Positions 11,155 to 21,801 are shown, counted from the stretch's first letter. The stretch: 64,000 nt of DNA from Rhizobiales bacterium NRL2 (GCA_001664005.1 CP016093.1:2363001-2427000), one strand, 5' to 3'. Translations and numbers: made by a program. The notes: a model not told the origin generated them from the sequence alone.

Positions 11155-12489
11155 TTGGGCGCAAGTCTGCTCGGAAGGGTGCTGATCGCCGCCGCGCTGG
11201 CGGCGACGGTGGGCGCGTGCGATACGATCGGCTCCTGGTTCGAGACCGAGAAGGTGCCGTTGCCGGGCGAGCGCATCTCCGTCCTGGCGCTGGAAACGTC
11301 GCTGGAGCCGGACGAGAGCGTTCAGGATCTGACCGTGACGCTGCCGGCGGCGGTTTCGAACGCCGACTGGCCGCAGGAGGGCGGCACGCCGGAGGCGGTG
11401 ATGCGGCATCTGGCGCTTTCCGGGTCCCTCAGCCGGGCCTGGAGCGCCGATATCGGCACCGGCTCCAATGATGAGGAACGCGTGACCGCACGGCCCGTTT
11501 CCGCGAACGGTCGTGTCTACACCATGGACGCCCGCGCCAGGGTGAGTGCTTTCGATCTCAGGACCGGTGAGCGGATCTGGCAGGTCGGTCTCGGCCGCCG
11601 CAGCGAGGATCCGGGCGAGATCGGCGGCGGCGTGGCCGTGGGCGACGGCGTGATCGTGGCGACGACGCCCTTCGGCGACCTCTATGCCCTGGAACCCGAG
11701 ACCGGGAACTACTTCTGGCAGGTGAGGATCGACGGTCCGATCCGCGGGGCGCCGCTGGTCAGCAACGGGCGGGTCTATTTCCTGGCGTCGGACAGCCGGC
11801 TCAAGGCACACGATCTGGAGACCGGCGAGGAGATCTGGGTGCACCAGGGACTGCAGGAGACCGCCGAACAGATCGGCACGCCCGCGCCGACGGGCAGCGG
11901 TCCCTTCGTCATGGCCCCGTACGCCTCGGGCGAGATCTACGCCATCCGCGCGGACACCGGCCAGGCAATCTGGTCTGACCAGTTGCTGCGAGCCCGGCGG
12001 ATCACGCCGCTCGGCGCCATCAACGACATCGATGCCCAGCCTGTGATCGACGACGGCCGCGTCTACGTGGTCGGCCAGGGCGGCGCCGCGGCGGCGATCG
12101 ACTTGCAGCGTGGCATTCGTATCTGGGACCAGGAGATCGCAGGCCGGCAGACGCCCTGGTTGACAGGCGATTTCCTCTATCTGGTCTCCTCGGAATCGGA
12201 ACTGGTCTGCCTCTCGGCCGACGACGGCGGCATCCGCTGGGTCACCCAGATGCCGAAGTTCGAGGATCCCGAAGACAACGAGGGCCGGCTGACATGGGTC
12301 GGTCCCGTAGTCGCCGGCGAACGGGTCATCGTCGCCAACAACGAGGGCCAGGTGGCCTTCTATTCGCCGTTCGACGGTTCGCCGGTCGGCGGCTTCGAAC
12401 TGGATGACGGCATCGCCGCGGCCCCCATCGTGGTCGACGGCACGCTGCTCATCGTCACCGATGGCGGCGAACTACTCGCCTATCGCTAG
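11155..12489 (+). CDS. bamB: Outer membrane assembly lipoprotein BamB
   Basis: BamB is the beta-propeller lipoprotein of the BAM complex that folds outer-membrane proteins. The 444 residues begin with a lipoprotein signal and lipobox VGAC, with the acylated Cys at about residue 22, followed by PQQ-like propeller blades with recurring patterns such as G.I.W and VYALD-type turns ([21 protein letters not shown]). A TTG at 11155 is chosen as start; a GTG at 11179 is possible but would give a signal peptide without positive charge. It follows the YfgM-like gene by 7 bases and precedes der. Confidence 0.88.
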   Translation: MGASLLGRVLIAAALAATVGACDTIGSWFETEKVPLPGERISVLALETSLEPDESVQDLTVTLPAAVSNADWPQEGGTPEAVMRHLALSGSLSRAWSADIGTGSNDEERVTARPVSANGRVYTMDARARVSAFDLRTGERIWQVGLGRRSEDPGEIGGGVAVGDGVIVATTPFGDLYALEPETGNYFWQVRIDGPIRGAPLVSNGRVYFLASDSRLKAHDLETGEEIWVHQGLQETAEQIGTPAPTGSGPFVMAPYASGEIYAIRADTGQAIWSDQLLRARRITPLGAINDIDAQPVIDDGRVYVVGQGGAAAAIDLQRGIRIWDQEIAGRQTPWLTGDFLYLVSSESELVCLSADDGGIRWVTQMPKFEDPEDNEGRLTWVGPVVAGERVIVANNEGQVAFYSPFDGSPVGGFELDDGIAAAPIVVDGTLLIVTDGGELLAYR

Positions 12490-12501
12490 GATCGGGCTTC
12501 C

Positions 12502-13866
12502 ATGAGCCTCACTATCGCCATTCTGGGCCGACCCAATGTCGGCAAGTCGACGCTGTTCAACAGGCTGGTCGGCAAGCGCCTGGCGCTGGTCGATGACCTG
12601 CCCGGTGTTACCCGCGACCGCCGCGAGGGCGAGGGACGCATCGGGACGCTCCGTTTCCGCGTGATCGACACCGCCGGACTGGAGGAAGCCTTCGACGACA
12701 GTCTGGAAGCCCGGATGCGCCAGCAGACCGAGATGGCGCTTGCCGAGGCGGACGTGGCGCTGCTGATGTACGACGCCCGCGCCGGCCTGACGCCGCTGGA
12801 CAGCCATTTCGCGGGCTGGCTGCGCGAGCAGAGCACGCCGGTCATCGTCGTCGCCAACAAGTGCGAGGGCCGCGCCGGCGAACCGGGCCGGCTGGAAGCC
12901 TATGAACTGGGGCTCGGCGATCCCGTTGGCGTCTCGGCGGAGCACGGCGAGGGCCTGGTCGATCTCAAGGACGCCATCGAGGCGCTGGCGCCGGAGACGA
13001 CGAAACGGGCCGGCCGGGACGCCGCCGCCGATGAGGCGGAGAAGCCGCTGCTGCTCGCCGTCGTCGGACGTCCCAATGCGGGCAAGTCCACGCTCATCAA
13101 CCGGATGATCGGCGAGGACCGCCTGCTGACCGGTCCGGAAGCGGGCATCACCCGGGATTCCATCTCGATCAACTGGCAATGGAATGGCCATCCGGTGCGC
13201 CTGTTCGACACCGCCGGCATGCGGCGGAAGTCGCGCGTCAACCGGAAGCTGGAGAAGCTGGCGGTGGCCGACGGGCTGCGTGCGGTGCAGTTCGCCGAAG
13301 TCGTGGTGCTGTTGGCCGACGCGACCCAGCCTCTGGAGCGTCAGGATCTGGTCCTCGCGCGGCAGACCCTGGAAGAGGGCCGCGCGCTGGTGATCGGCAT
13401 CAACAAGTGGGATCTGCTTGATGACGGTCCCGAAGTCATGCGCGAACTCCGCTATCGACTGGAGCAGCAGCTGGCCCAGGCCCGGGGCGTGCCGATCGTC
13501 GCCTTCTCGGCGTTGACCGGCCGCGGCGTCGACAAGCTGATGCCCGCCGTCATCAAGGCCTACAAAGCCTGGAACCTCCGCGTGCCGACGGCACGCCTCA
13601 ATCGCTGGCTGGAGGAGATGACGGCGCGCCATCCGCCGCCACTGGTCAACGGCCGGCGTTTCCGCATCCGCTATCTGACGCAGGCCAAGTCGCGGCCGCC
13701 GACCTTCGCATTGTTCACCTCTTCCGGCGGCGAACTGCCGGACGCATATGAGCGGTATCTGGTGAACGGGCTGCGCGAGGCGTTCGGCCTGCATGGCGTG
13801 CCGGTCAGAATGATGCTGCGCAAGAGCCACAACCCCTACGAGGAGAAGGCGGGCAAGCGACGATGA
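12502..13866 (+). CDS. der: Ribosome-associated GTPase Der (EngA)
   Basis: Der is an essential GTPase for 50S ribosome maturation. The 454 residues show two tandem G domains, with P-loops GRPNVGKS (9-16) and GRPNAGKS (189-196), DTAG switch II motifs in each, and NKWD in the second domain; the first domain has NKCE. A C-terminal KH-like domain follows. The gene lies 12 bases after bamB, and its stop overlaps the P450 start (ATGA), so the P450 may be translationally coupled to it. Confidence 0.97.
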   Translation: MSLTIAILGRPNVGKSTLFNRLVGKRLALVDDLPGVTRDRREGEGRIGTLRFRVIDTAGLEEAFDDSLEARMRQQTEMALAEADVALLMYDARAGLTPLDSHFAGWLREQSTPVIVVANKCEGRAGEPGRLEAYELGLGDPVGVSAEHGEGLVDLKDAIEALAPETTKRAGRDAAADEAEKPLLLAVVGRPNAGKSTLINRMIGEDRLLTGPEAGITRDSISINWQWNGHPVRLFDTAGMRRKSRVNRKLEKLAVADGLRAVQFAEVVVLLADATQPLERQDLVLARQTLEEGRALVIGINKWDLLDDGPEVMRELRYRLEQQLAQARGVPIVAFSALTGRGVDKLMPAVIKAYKAWNLRVPTARLNRWLEEMTARHPPPLVNGRRFRIRYLTQAKSRPPTFALFTSSGGELPDAYERYLVNGLREAFGLHGVPVRMMLRKSHNPYEEKAGKRR

Positions 13867-15242
13867 CGGATACCGGACAGGGCGCGCCCAGTCTGCGCCA
13901 TCCCGGCATGAACCGGCGGCTCGGCGTGATCGAGACCATGCGGGTGATGCGCGACAACGTCATCGATCTCTATCCCGACTACATCTTCGACAAGGACTAT
14001 TCGGTCCGCCGCTTCGCCTTCCAGACCTTCGTCATCGTCAACCGGCCCGACCTGATCAAGGAGATGCTGGTCGCCAAGCCGGAGATCTACACCAAGGGCC
14101 GGCTGAACCGGCAGATCCTGGGGCCCGCGCTGGGCAACGGGCTGCTGACCGCAGAAGGCGATTTCTGGCGGCGTCAACGCCGGATCGCCGCCCCGGCCTT
14201 CCATTTCCAGCGGCTGCAGGCGCTGGCCGGCATCATGGTCGACAGCGCCGAGGCGACAGCCGAACGCTGGGCGGCGCATGCCGATACCGGCCGCCATGTC
14301 GACATCGCCCACGAGATGATGCGCCTGACCATGGAGATCGTGGCGCGGACGCTGTTCACCTCCGACATTGCGGGCGACATCGACCGGCTGGGCAAGGCGG
14401 TGTCGATCCTGATCGAGAACCTGGGGCGCCTTTCGCCGATCGATTTCCTGGGTCTGCCGGAATGGCTGCCGCGCTACCGCGACCCGAAGGTGCGCGAGGC
14501 GATGAAGACCCTCGACAGCATGATCTACGCGATCATCGACCAGCGCCGGACGGCGGGCGAGGCCGCGCGCGAGGATCTGCTGCAGATGTTGCTGGACGCC
14601 CGCGATCCGGAAACCGGGGAGGGGATGTCCGACCGGCAGCTCCGCGACGAGGTGATGACCCTGTTCGCGGCCGGTCACGAAACCACGGCGCAGGCGCTGA
14701 GCTGGGCGTTCTATCTGCTGTCCGTGCACCCGGAGGAAGAAGCGAAGTTCCACGCCGAGATCGATTCGGTGCTGGGCGACCGCCGGCCGAATTTCGATGA
14801 CATGCGCACGCTGGAGCGTACGCGCATGGTCATCGACGAGACGCTCAGGCTATACCCGCCGGCCTTCTCCATCAGCCGCACGGCGGAGAAGGACGACCGG
14901 CTGGGCGGCGAACTGGCGGTCCCGAAGGGGGCCATCGTCTCCGCCGTGCCGTGGATCACCCACCGCAATCCGAAGCTCTGGTCGGAGCCCGACCGCTTCG
15001 ATCCGGAGCGCTTCGCCGATCACGAGGTCTATGCGCGCCACAAGCACGCCTATTTCCCGTTCGGCGGCGGCCCCCGCATCTGCATTGGCTCCGGTTTCGC
15101 GCAGCTCGAGGCGCGCATGGTCCTGGCCGTGCTCGGCCGCCGTTACCGGTTGACGCTGAAGCCCGGACACCCGGTCCAGCCGCAAGGGCGCGTGACCTTG
15201 CGCCCGCGCTTCGGTATGAAGATGCGTATCGATCGACGATAG
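13863..15242 (+). CDS. Cytochrome P450
   Basis: The 459 residues carry all P450 signatures: I-helix AGHETT (270-275) for oxygen activation, the K-helix ETLR (326-329), the PERF segment, and the heme loop [12 protein letters not shown] with the thiolate ligand Cys407. No N-terminal membrane anchor is visible, so it is a soluble bacterial type that needs separate ferredoxin and reductase partners; none lie nearby. The substrate is unknown; the fold class resembles fatty acid or terpenoid hydroxylases. Start at 13863 overlaps the der stop by 4 bases. Confidence 0.93.
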   Translation: MTDTGQGAPSLRHPGMNRRLGVIETMRVMRDNVIDLYPDYIFDKDYSVRRFAFQTFVIVNRPDLIKEMLVAKPEIYTKGRLNRQILGPALGNGLLTAEGDFWRRQRRIAAPAFHFQRLQALAGIMVDSAEATAERWAAHADTGRHVDIAHEMMRLTMEIVARTLFTSDIAGDIDRLGKAVSILIENLGRLSPIDFLGLPEWLPRYRDPKVREAMKTLDSMIYAIIDQRRTAGEAAREDLLQMLLDARDPETGEGMSDRQLRDEVMTLFAAGHETTAQALSWAFYLLSVHPEEEAKFHAEIDSVLGDRRPNFDDMRTLERTRMVIDETLRLYPPAFSISRTAEKDDRLGGELAVPKGAIVSAVPWITHRNPKLWSEPDRFDPERFADHEVYARHKHAYFPFGGGPRICIGSGFAQLEARMVLAVLGRRYRLTLKPGHPVQPQGRVTLRPRFGMKMRIDRR

Positions 15243-15271
15243 AGCGGCATTCTTTTTCGGGGAGGGGAGCG

Positions 15272-16456
15272 ATGTCGGGAGTTCTGAGCGGATACCGTGT
15301 GCTGGATTTCGGCCGCTATATCGCGGGACCGTACTGCGCCAGCCTGCTGGCCGAATTCGGCGCGGACGTCATCCGCATCGAGAAGCTGGCCGGTTCCGAA
15401 GACCGCTGGACCACGCCGGTCAACGATGACGGCATCGGCGCGCTGTTCCTGCAGATCAACCGCAACAAGCGTGGCCTCACTCTCAACCCGATGAAGCCGG
15501 AAGGCCGGGAGATCGTGAAGAAGCTGGTTGAGACCGCCGACGTGGTGGTCGCCAATCTGCCCCCTCAGGGCCTGAAGGCCATGGGACTGGATTACGACAG
15601 CCTGAAGGCGATGAAGCCGGACATCGTCCTGACCACGGTTTCCGCCTTCGGCCATGGCGGCCCCTACAGCGACCGCGTCGGCTTCGACGGCATCGGCCAG
15701 GTCATGTCGGGCTCCACCTACATGTCGGGCAGCGAGGACCAGCCGGTGAAGTTCGCCGGCCCCTGGGTGGATTTCACCACCGCGATGATGTCGGCGATCG
15801 GCACGCTGGTGGCCCTGATGCACCGCAAGGAGACCGGCGAGGGCCAGATGGTTGAGGGCGCGCTGGTGCGTTCGGCGCTGACGATCGGCAACGCCGCGCT
15901 GATCGAGCAGGCGATGCTGGGCATCAACCGCAAGCCTACCATGAATCGAGGCCAGACCTCGGGCCCGAGCGACATCGTTCCGACGAAGGATGGCTGGTTC
16001 ATCGTCCAGGTGGTCGGGCGTCCCCTGTTCGAGCGCTGGGCGAAGCTGGTGGGCCGCCCCGACCTGATCGACGATCCGCGCTTCGCCGACGACCTCGACC
16101 GCGGCAACAACAGCGAGATTCTCTCCGAGATCGCCCGCGAGCACGCGAAGGACAAGACCACCAACGAGGTGCTGGCGGAGTACGCCGCGGCCTCGGTGCC
16201 GGCCGGGCCTCTCTATACGCCGCAGCAGACCCTGGACGATCCGCATGTCCAGGCCATGGGCTTCCTGCAGGACGTCGAGTTTCCGAACCTGCCGAAGCCC
16301 GCGCCGGTGGCCAGCGCGCCCATCAACCTGTCGAAGACGCCGGGCGGCATCCGTCACCGTGCGCCCGTGCTCGGCGAGCACACCGAGGAAATCCTGGGCG
16401 AGCTCGGCTACGGCGCCGACGCCATTGCGGAATTCCGCGACAAGCGCATCGTCTGA
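15272..16456 (+). CDS. Class III (CaiB/BaiF) CoA-transferase
   Basis: The family moves CoA between carboxylic acids through an aspartyl-CoA thioester. The 394 residues include the N-terminal Rossmann-like half (GYRVLDFGRYIAGPY), the FGHGGPY region and Asp167 in GPWVDF at the position of the catalytic aspartate. A strong GGGGAGGGGAG ribosome site precedes the ATG at 15272; the longer open frame upstream overlaps the P450 and is rejected. The substrate is unknown. Confidence 0.9.
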   Translation: MSGVLSGYRVLDFGRYIAGPYCASLLAEFGADVIRIEKLAGSEDRWTTPVNDDGIGALFLQINRNKRGLTLNPMKPEGREIVKKLVETADVVVANLPPQGLKAMGLDYDSLKAMKPDIVLTTVSAFGHGGPYSDRVGFDGIGQVMSGSTYMSGSEDQPVKFAGPWVDFTTAMMSAIGTLVALMHRKETGEGQMVEGALVRSALTIGNAALIEQAMLGINRKPTMNRGQTSGPSDIVPTKDGWFIVQVVGRPLFERWAKLVGRPDLIDDPRFADDLDRGNNSEILSEIAREHAKDKTTNEVLAEYAAASVPAGPLYTPQQTLDDPHVQAMGFLQDVEFPNLPKPAPVASAPINLSKTPGGIRHRAPVLGEHTEEILGELGYGADAIAEFRDKRIV

Positions 16457-16459
16457 ACC

Positions 16460-17557
16460 TCAGTCTTTCGGGCAGATCGCCTTCAGCGCGCGCCATTCGG
16501 CGTCGCTGAGGATAGGTTCGTCGCCGGTGCCGCGCGCGGCGATGGTCTCGGCGCGCTCGGTCGGCGCCGGGTGACTGGCCAGGTACTGCAACAGCGAGCC
16601 GCCCTGGCCGGCATCGTGTTTCTGCGCCATGCGTTCGAAGAAGCTCGCCATGCCGCCGGTGGTCACCCCGATGCGGTTCAGTGTTTCGACGGCGAAGGCG
16701 TCGGCCTCCCGCTCGGCATCGCGGCCATAGGACTGGGTCAGCAGCGCGCCGCCAAGCTCGCTGCCGATGTCGCCGGCCGCGCCCGGCGCGAAGACGCTGA
16801 GGACGGCGCTGATGGCGCTGTCGCGGACCATCCGCTCCATCCCGTGGCGGTTCTCCACATGGCCGAGTTCGTGGGCGACGACGCCTGCGACTTCCTCGGC
16901 GCTTTCGGCCTGCTGGATCAGGCCGTCGAAGATCAGGACCCTGCCGCCGGGAAAGGCCACGGCGTTGACCATGTCGACCGGTACGACACGGACATCGACG
17001 CCGCGTTCCATCCGCGCGCCGTCCATGATCTGCGCCACCATCCAGTCGAGCGCCTGCTGTCCCCCGCGCTCCCGGCATTCGTTTTCCATGCCGTCGAAGA
17101 ACTGCGAGAAGGCCGCCAGAGCCTGGTCGCCGAGACGTTTCTCGACCGACTGGGGAATCAGCGCGGCGACGCCGGAGACGATTGCCGGCAGGAAGAGGAA
17201 GAAGAGCGCCGCCAGCGCCGCCACTGCGCCGCCCCAGACGCCCAGCTTCTTCAGGTCGTATTTTCGGCTGTCCGGACGCCGCGCCAGCAGGCCGGGCAGG
17301 GCATCGCGCACTTGCGCCACCAGGGCCTCGCCCTCCAGCAGCAGGCGCGCGCCGTCATGATCCGCGTGACCGAGGCGAAGCGCCTTTGCATTGGCCGGGG
17401 CATCGACGACCTCCAGCCCGGCCTCGCCCCAGTGGATGCTGACGTCGTCCCCCTCGATTCCAATACCCTCGGGGGCAATGTCGACTTCGACATCGTGGAT
17501 CGCGGCGGTGCGTCCGTCCGAGAATGTCGCCCTGGAGCGGTTCCATGGCGCTTCCAT
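16460..17557 (-). CDS. M48-family zinc metallopeptidase, membrane-anchored
   Basis: The 365 residues comprise an N-terminal beta-rich cytosolic domain (1-95) with the sequence character of DUF7092, a transmembrane segment at about 105-132 and an M48 peptidase domain. The zinc site is HELGH (229-233) with Glu284 in the READAFA helix, and SHPAPTER closes the domain. Family members cleave damaged membrane or periplasmic proteins. It lies 7 bases downstream of a DUF898 membrane protein, a pairing that suggests a joint membrane role. The ATG at 17557 is the only plausible start. Confidence 0.9.
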   Translation of the reverse strand: MEAPWNRSRATFSDGRTAAIHDVEVDIAPEGIGIEGDDVSIHWGEAGLEVVDAPANAKALRLGHADHDGARLLLEGEALVAQVRDALPGLLARRPDSRKYDLKKLGVWGGAVAALAALFFLFLPAIVSGVAALIPQSVEKRLGDQALAAFSQFFDGMENECRERGGQQALDWMVAQIMDGARMERGVDVRVVPVDMVNAVAFPGGRVLIFDGLIQQAESAEEVAGVVAHELGHVENRHGMERMVRDSAISAVLSVFAPGAAGDIGSELGGALLTQSYGRDAEREADAFAVETLNRIGVTTGGMASFFERMAQKHDAGQGGSLLQYLASHPAPTERAETIAARGTGDEPILSDAEWRALKAICPKD

Positions 17558-17564
17558 GACGAGG

Positions 17565-18674
17565 TCAGATTCCGTCCATGCTGAGCACGGCGTCGAGGCC
17601 GTCGCCCGGACCGGCGGCCTGCGGATGCACCTGCTCGATGTCGTTCCAGTCCATGCTGCCGCTGATCAGCAGGGCCTGCAGGGCGTGCTCGGTGATGCGG
17701 TACTCGACGAAATAGAGCAATATGGCCCAGGCGGCGGCGAAGAAGACGGAGAAGGCGATGACGCCAGCCACGGCGATGGCGGCGAGATTGCCGACAGCGG
17801 TGGTCGCAGCGCCGGCGGCGGCGAAGACGAGACCCGCCGGCAGGTAGAAAAGCAGACCGATCAGCAGACCGCCGATGATCGAGATGACGACGATCTTCCA
17901 GGGATCGAGCGAGGAATTCAGCGCCAGCCCGTTCATCCGTGTCGCGTTGTAGTGGTAGCGCATGGCGCGGCCCCGCCACCAGACGAGCGCGTAACCGGCC
18001 GTTGGAAGCAGCAGCAACCAGACCGCCAGCCAGGGCCTGAACAGCTCCCGGCCTCGCCCGTCATAGTGGAAGCGGGCGCTGCCGAGGGACATGTTCTCGA
18101 TCAGATAACGCTGGACCACGACATTGAGCCAGGGAAAGGCCAGCCCGAGCGTGAACACGGTGGCCAGCGCCGCGGGCAGGGCGTGGCGGACAAAGCCGAG
18201 GCTCGATCCTTCCAGACCACAGCGTATGCCGCGCCAGGATGTGCGGCGGACCATGTAGCGGCGCGTGCGATAGGCGGCCAGCGCATAGAGGAAGGTGAAG
18301 AACAGGGCGTAGACGCCGAGGGAGACGACGGTGCCTTCCAGCGGGCCGAAGCCGGCGCTCAGCACGGCGAGTTGCAACAGCCAGTAGGTCAGGGCGAACA
18401 GCGCGCCGGCAATGACGAAACCGAGAAACAGCTCCAGACCGCGGCCCGAATACTCCAGCGGCGTGCCGTTGATCTTGGTATGCGCCCAGATGAAGCGGCG
18501 CACGCGGGTGCGCGCCCAGAACCAGTAGATGCCGCCGGTCGCGGCGATCAGCGGCGCCTCCCGCATCAGCAGCCGCCTGAACGCCTTCCGCTCGCCGTCA
18601 TAGGTGATGCTGGTCCAGCGCGGACGTTCCGGCTCCCGGGCGTCCGGAACGCTGAGTGGCGCCTGAGTGTCCAT
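17565..18674 (-). CDS. DUF898 (YjgN-like) polytopic membrane protein
   Basis: The 369 residues start MDTQAPLSV and contain about six to seven transmembrane helices and repeated WxxTR/YxWxRTR-type aromatic-basic segments (YWFWARTRVRRF, AYRTRRYMVRR, YHYNATRMNG). These are characteristic of DUF898. The start at 18674 has an AGGAAAGCAGGG region before it; the longer frame upstream is a shadow of the divergent aminotransferase. Function is unknown. Tight linkage to the M48 peptidase suggests a shared operon. Confidence 0.82.
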   Translation of the reverse strand: MDTQAPLSVPDAREPERPRWTSITYDGERKAFRRLLMREAPLIAATGGIYWFWARTRVRRFIWAHTKINGTPLEYSGRGLELFLGFVIAGALFALTYWLLQLAVLSAGFGPLEGTVVSLGVYALFFTFLYALAAYRTRRYMVRRTSWRGIRCGLEGSSLGFVRHALPAALATVFTLGLAFPWLNVVVQRYLIENMSLGSARFHYDGRGRELFRPWLAVWLLLLPTAGYALVWWRGRAMRYHYNATRMNGLALNSSLDPWKIVVISIIGGLLIGLLFYLPAGLVFAAAGAATTAVGNLAAIAVAGVIAFSVFFAAAWAILLYFVEYRITEHALQALLISGSMDWNDIEQVHPQAAGPGDGLDAVLSMDGI

Positions 18675-18821
18675 ATCCCTGCTTTCCTGCGAGCCCCGGG
18701 AATGAACAAGGTATTTCGGGAACCTGCGAGTCTCAACCCGCGATTGCGGCCGTTGCGCTGGCGGCGCGCCGGCGGCGGGTCTACTCTTGCCCCGATCGAG
18801 ACGCCGGGAGGGGAGACCGCC

Positions 18822-20192
18822 ATGAACGAATTCGCGCCGCGCCACGGCCGCAATCAGCCGTCCTCCATGTTCTTCTGGCCCACCGCCGACCGCCCGGTCG
18901 CGGTCCGGGGCGAGGGCATCTTCATCTGGGATGACGAGGGCCGCCGCTATGTCGACGCGAGCTGCGGGCCCCAGACCACGAATATCGGCCACAACAACCG
19001 CCGCGTGGTCGAGGCCATGCGCGCGCAGATGGACGATATCTGTTTCGCCTTCCGCAGCCATTTCAAGAACGGCCCCGCCGAGACGTTGGCCGACCGGCTG
19101 GCGGATCTGGGCCAGGACAAGGGCCTCACCCGCGCCTTCTTCTGTTCCGGCGGCTCCGAAGCGGTCGAGGGCGCGATCAAGCTTGCGCGCCAGTACGCCC
19201 TCGCGAAGGGGGAGGGGACCCGATACAAGATCATCTCCCGTCTGCCTTCCTATCACGGCTCTACCCTTGGCGCGCTTTCGCTGACCGGCGATCCCGCGAT
19301 GTTCGCGCCCTTCGCGCCGATGATGCAGATCCAGCCCAAGATCCCGGCGCCCTTCGTGGTGGAGCGGCCCGAAGGTGAGAGCGAGGATGCAGCGGCGCTG
19401 CGCTTTGCTCAGGCGCTGGAAGACGAGATCATCAACCAGGGCCCCTCGACGGTGCTGGCCTTCATCATGGAACCGATCGGCGGCGCGGCGACCGGCGGCC
19501 TGATCGCGCCGGACGTCTACTATGCCCGCGTCCGGGAGATCTGTGACCGCCACGGGCTGCTGCTGATCTACGACGAGGTGATGTGCGGTTCGGGCCGGAG
19601 CGGCAAGTACCTCTGCGCCGAGCACTGGGACGCCAACCCCGACATCATCGCGATGGCCAAGGGCCTGGCCGCCGGCTACGTGCCGCTCGGCGCGGTGCTG
19701 GCGAGGGGCGAAATGGTCGAAGCGGTCTACGACGCCGGCGGCTACGCCCACGGCCATACATACTCGGCCGGGCCGCTGGCCTGCGCTGCGGGTCTCGCCG
19801 TGATGGACGTGCTGAAGGAGGACGGTCTGGTGGCCAACGCCGCCCGCCAGGGCGCGAAGCTGAAGGCCGCGCTGGAAGGACTGATGGACGAGTTTCCGTT
19901 CATCGGCGAAGTGCGGGGCCGGGGGCTGATGCTCGGCTTCGACGTCATGGCCGACCGCACGAAGCGCATCCCTCTGCCGCCGGAACTCAACGCCGGCAGC
20001 GAGATCGCCCAGGCCTGCTACGACCGGGGGCTGATCATCTATTCCCGGCGCATGCTGGACGGCCTCCGCGGCGACCATTTCCTGGTCACGCCGCCGCTCA
20101 ACGTTACCGACGAAGAGATCGGTATGATCGTCGACTTGCTCCGGCAGGGGCTCGGGGACTTCGCCCCGAAGGCGGCGGCCGCGACGCGGTGA
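18822..20192 (+). CDS. Class III PLP-dependent aminotransferase
   Basis: The 456 residues match the omega-aminotransferase family: a substrate-binding start (PSSMFFWPTADRP), the PLP phosphate site CSGGSEAVEGAIK, YHGST, Asp251 in LLIYDEVMCG that contacts the pyridine nitrogen, and the Schiff-base Lys280 in AMAKGLAAGY. A GGGAGGGGAG ribosome site precedes ATG 18822; the upstream extension is a shadow of the minus-strand genes. It is the first gene of a five- to seven-gene plus-strand run. The amine substrate is unknown. Confidence 0.92.
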   Translation: MNEFAPRHGRNQPSSMFFWPTADRPVAVRGEGIFIWDDEGRRYVDASCGPQTTNIGHNNRRVVEAMRAQMDDICFAFRSHFKNGPAETLADRLADLGQDKGLTRAFFCSGGSEAVEGAIKLARQYALAKGEGTRYKIISRLPSYHGSTLGALSLTGDPAMFAPFAPMMQIQPKIPAPFVVERPEGESEDAAALRFAQALEDEIINQGPSTVLAFIMEPIGGAATGGLIAPDVYYARVREICDRHGLLLIYDEVMCGSGRSGKYLCAEHWDANPDIIAMAKGLAAGYVPLGAVLARGEMVEAVYDAGGYAHGHTYSAGPLACAAGLAVMDVLKEDGLVANAARQGAKLKAALEGLMDEFPFIGEVRGRGLMLGFDVMADRTKRIPLPPELNAGSEIAQACYDRGLIIYSRRMLDGLRGDHFLVTPPLNVTDEEIGMIVDLLRQGLGDFAPKAAAATR

Positions 20193-20890
20193 GCGTCCGC
20201 GGCAAGGTCATCATCGTCACCGGCGCGGCGAGCGGGATCGGCCGGGCCATCGCCGAAGGCTTCCACGCCGACGGGGCGACGGTGGTCGGCGCGGACGTGG
20301 CGCTACTCGACGGCGCGACGGACTTCACGTTGCGCGAATGCGATGTCAGCGACGCGGCGGCGGTGGGCGATCTCATCCGTTCCGTCGCCGGAGAACACGG
20401 CCGGCTCGACGTGCTGTTCAACAATGCCGGCCTCGGTTTCCGCACCGCGATCCCCGATCACGCGCCCGACCAGTTCGAGAAGCTGATCCGCGTCAATCTT
20501 CTCGGCCCCTATTACGGCATGAAGGCGGCGATACCGCTGATGCGGGCACAGGGCGGGGGACACATCGTCAACACGCTCTCCCGGGCCGCGGAAACCGGGG
20601 CGAAGGGCTTCGGCGCCTACGGCGCGTCGAAGGCGGGGCTTTATGCCCTGACGCGAACGGCGGCGCGCGAATGCGTGGGCACGGGCGTGCTGGTCAACGG
20701 CCTGATCCCCGGGCCGACGCGGTCGGGCATGAACCCCGAGGCGCCGCAGGATCCGGCAGACGTCTATCCGACGGCGAAGTGGCTTGCGGCCTTTGCCGCC
20801 GACGACATGACCGGACGGGTCTTCTGGAACCGCCAGGAATATCGCATTTTCGACGAGGCGAACGCCGCCTTCAGCCGGGAGATCGAGTGA
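20189..20890 (+). CDS. Short-chain dehydrogenase/reductase
   Basis: The 233 residues have the NAD(P) motif TGAASGIG near 12-19, NNAG, the catalytic Ser in TLSRAAE thirteen residues before Tyr, and the YGASK active site. A GTG at 20189 overlaps the aminotransferase stop (GTGA) and gives the usual short SDR N-terminus. At 233 residues it is slightly shorter than most SDRs. The coupling suggests it acts on the product of the transaminase, for example a ketone or aldehyde, but this is inference. Confidence 0.9.
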   Translation: MSVRGKVIIVTGAASGIGRAIAEGFHADGATVVGADVALLDGATDFTLRECDVSDAAAVGDLIRSVAGEHGRLDVLFNNAGLGFRTAIPDHAPDQFEKLIRVNLLGPYYGMKAAIPLMRAQGGGHIVNTLSRAAETGAKGFGAYGASKAGLYALTRTAARECVGTGVLVNGLIPGPTRSGMNPEAPQDPADVYPTAKWLAAFAADDMTGRVFWNRQEYRIFDEANAAFSREIE

Positions 20891-21334
20891 ATGGACGATA
20901 TCGAGCGCATGCTGATCGAGCGCGCCTGCGAGCGGCTGATGATCGAGTACTGCCACTTCGTCGACCACGGCGAGGCGTCGCGGATCGCGGATCAGTTCAC
21001 CGATGACGGGGTCTGGACCTCGCCCGACAACACCATGACCGGCCGCGCCGAAATCGAGGCGGGGTTCGGGCGGCGCGAAGCCGCGACGCACCGCCGTTCG
21101 CGCCATGTCTGCACCAACGCGCTGGTGAACGTCATCGACCGGAACAACGCCACCGGCGTGGTCTATCTGACGCTTCACCGCCATGACGACCACGAACGGC
21201 CGGAACGGGTGCGCCCGTCGGAAGTGCCCGACATCGTCGGCGAATACCGTGACACCTTCGTGCGCACGGACGCGGGATGGCGCTTCACCCGACGAGAGAT
21301 CGCCGTGGATTTCGCCCGAACCGTGAAGCCGTGA
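20891..21334 (+). CDS. SnoaL/NTF2-like protein
   Basis: The ATG follows the SDR stop with no gap. The 147 residues have the NTF2 cone-fold pattern: an N-terminal helix (ERLMIEYCHFVDHGE), a D-DGVW strand, GRAEIEAGF and a C-terminal strand ending with YRDTFVRTDAGWRFTRREI. Members are dehydratases, isomerases or hydroxylases of small ring compounds, or have no catalysis. The neighbours point to a catabolic role, but the substrate is unknown. Confidence 0.8.
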   Translation: MDDIERMLIERACERLMIEYCHFVDHGEASRIADQFTDDGVWTSPDNTMTGRAEIEAGFGRREAATHRRSRHVCTNALVNVIDRNNATGVVYLTLHRHDDHERPERVRPSEVPDIVGEYRDTFVRTDAGWRFTRREIAVDFARTVKP

Positions 21335-21729
21335 TCGATCACGTCTCCATCCAGGTCCGCGACCTGAAGGCGGCGGCGGATTTCTATCGTAAGGTTCTCG
21401 CGCCGCTCGGATTCACGGTGCTGGCGGACAGGCCGGCGACCGTCGGTTTCGGCAGGCGCTATCCGGAATTCTGGCTGAACGCCCGGCCCGACGCTCCCTC
21501 GGCGCGGGCCGATACGGGCTTCCATGTCTGCCTGAGGGCGCGGGACCGGGCAACGGTCGATGCGTTCCACCGCATTGCCCTGGCCGAAGGCGGAACCGGC
21601 GACGGCGCGCCGGGCGAAAGGCAGGTGGCGGTGACGACCTGCTACGCAGCCTTCATCCGCGACCGCGACGGGAACCGGATCGAGGTGGTGACCTTCCCGC
21701 GTCAGCAGGCGACAGCGGGACAGCCCTGA
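21331..21729 (+). CDS. VOC-family protein (glyoxalase/dioxygenase fold)
   Basis: The 132 residues begin VIDHVSIQVRDLKAAADFY and end with FIRDRDGNRIEVVTF, in which His, and the Glu of the last strand, are the usual metal ligands. GTG at 21331 overlaps the upstream stop (GTGA); an alternative in-frame start at 21277 would overlap the previous gene by 58 bases and is less likely. The family includes lyases, epimerases and dioxygenases, so the reaction is open. Confidence 0.8.
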   Translation: MIDHVSIQVRDLKAAADFYRKVLAPLGFTVLADRPATVGFGRRYPEFWLNARPDAPSARADTGFHVCLRARDRATVDAFHRIALAEGGTGDGAPGERQVAVTTCYAAFIRDRDGNRIEVVTFPRQQATAGQP

Positions 21730-21801
21730 TCGGGGTTCCCGAGTCCGGCCAAACATGCTCAATATCGGCGCAATCGTCACGGTGCAGGGGAGCGACGCCG
21801 G

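Noticed and set aside
10287-11276. N-terminal extension of the trpG frame
   Set aside because: It overlaps the YfgM-like gene on the plus strand; TrpG begins at the canonical [11 protein letters not shown].
17391-18821. Long N-terminal extension of the aminotransferase frame
   Set aside because: It covers the M48 and DUF898 genes on the other strand and lacks homology; ATG 18822 has a strong ribosome site.
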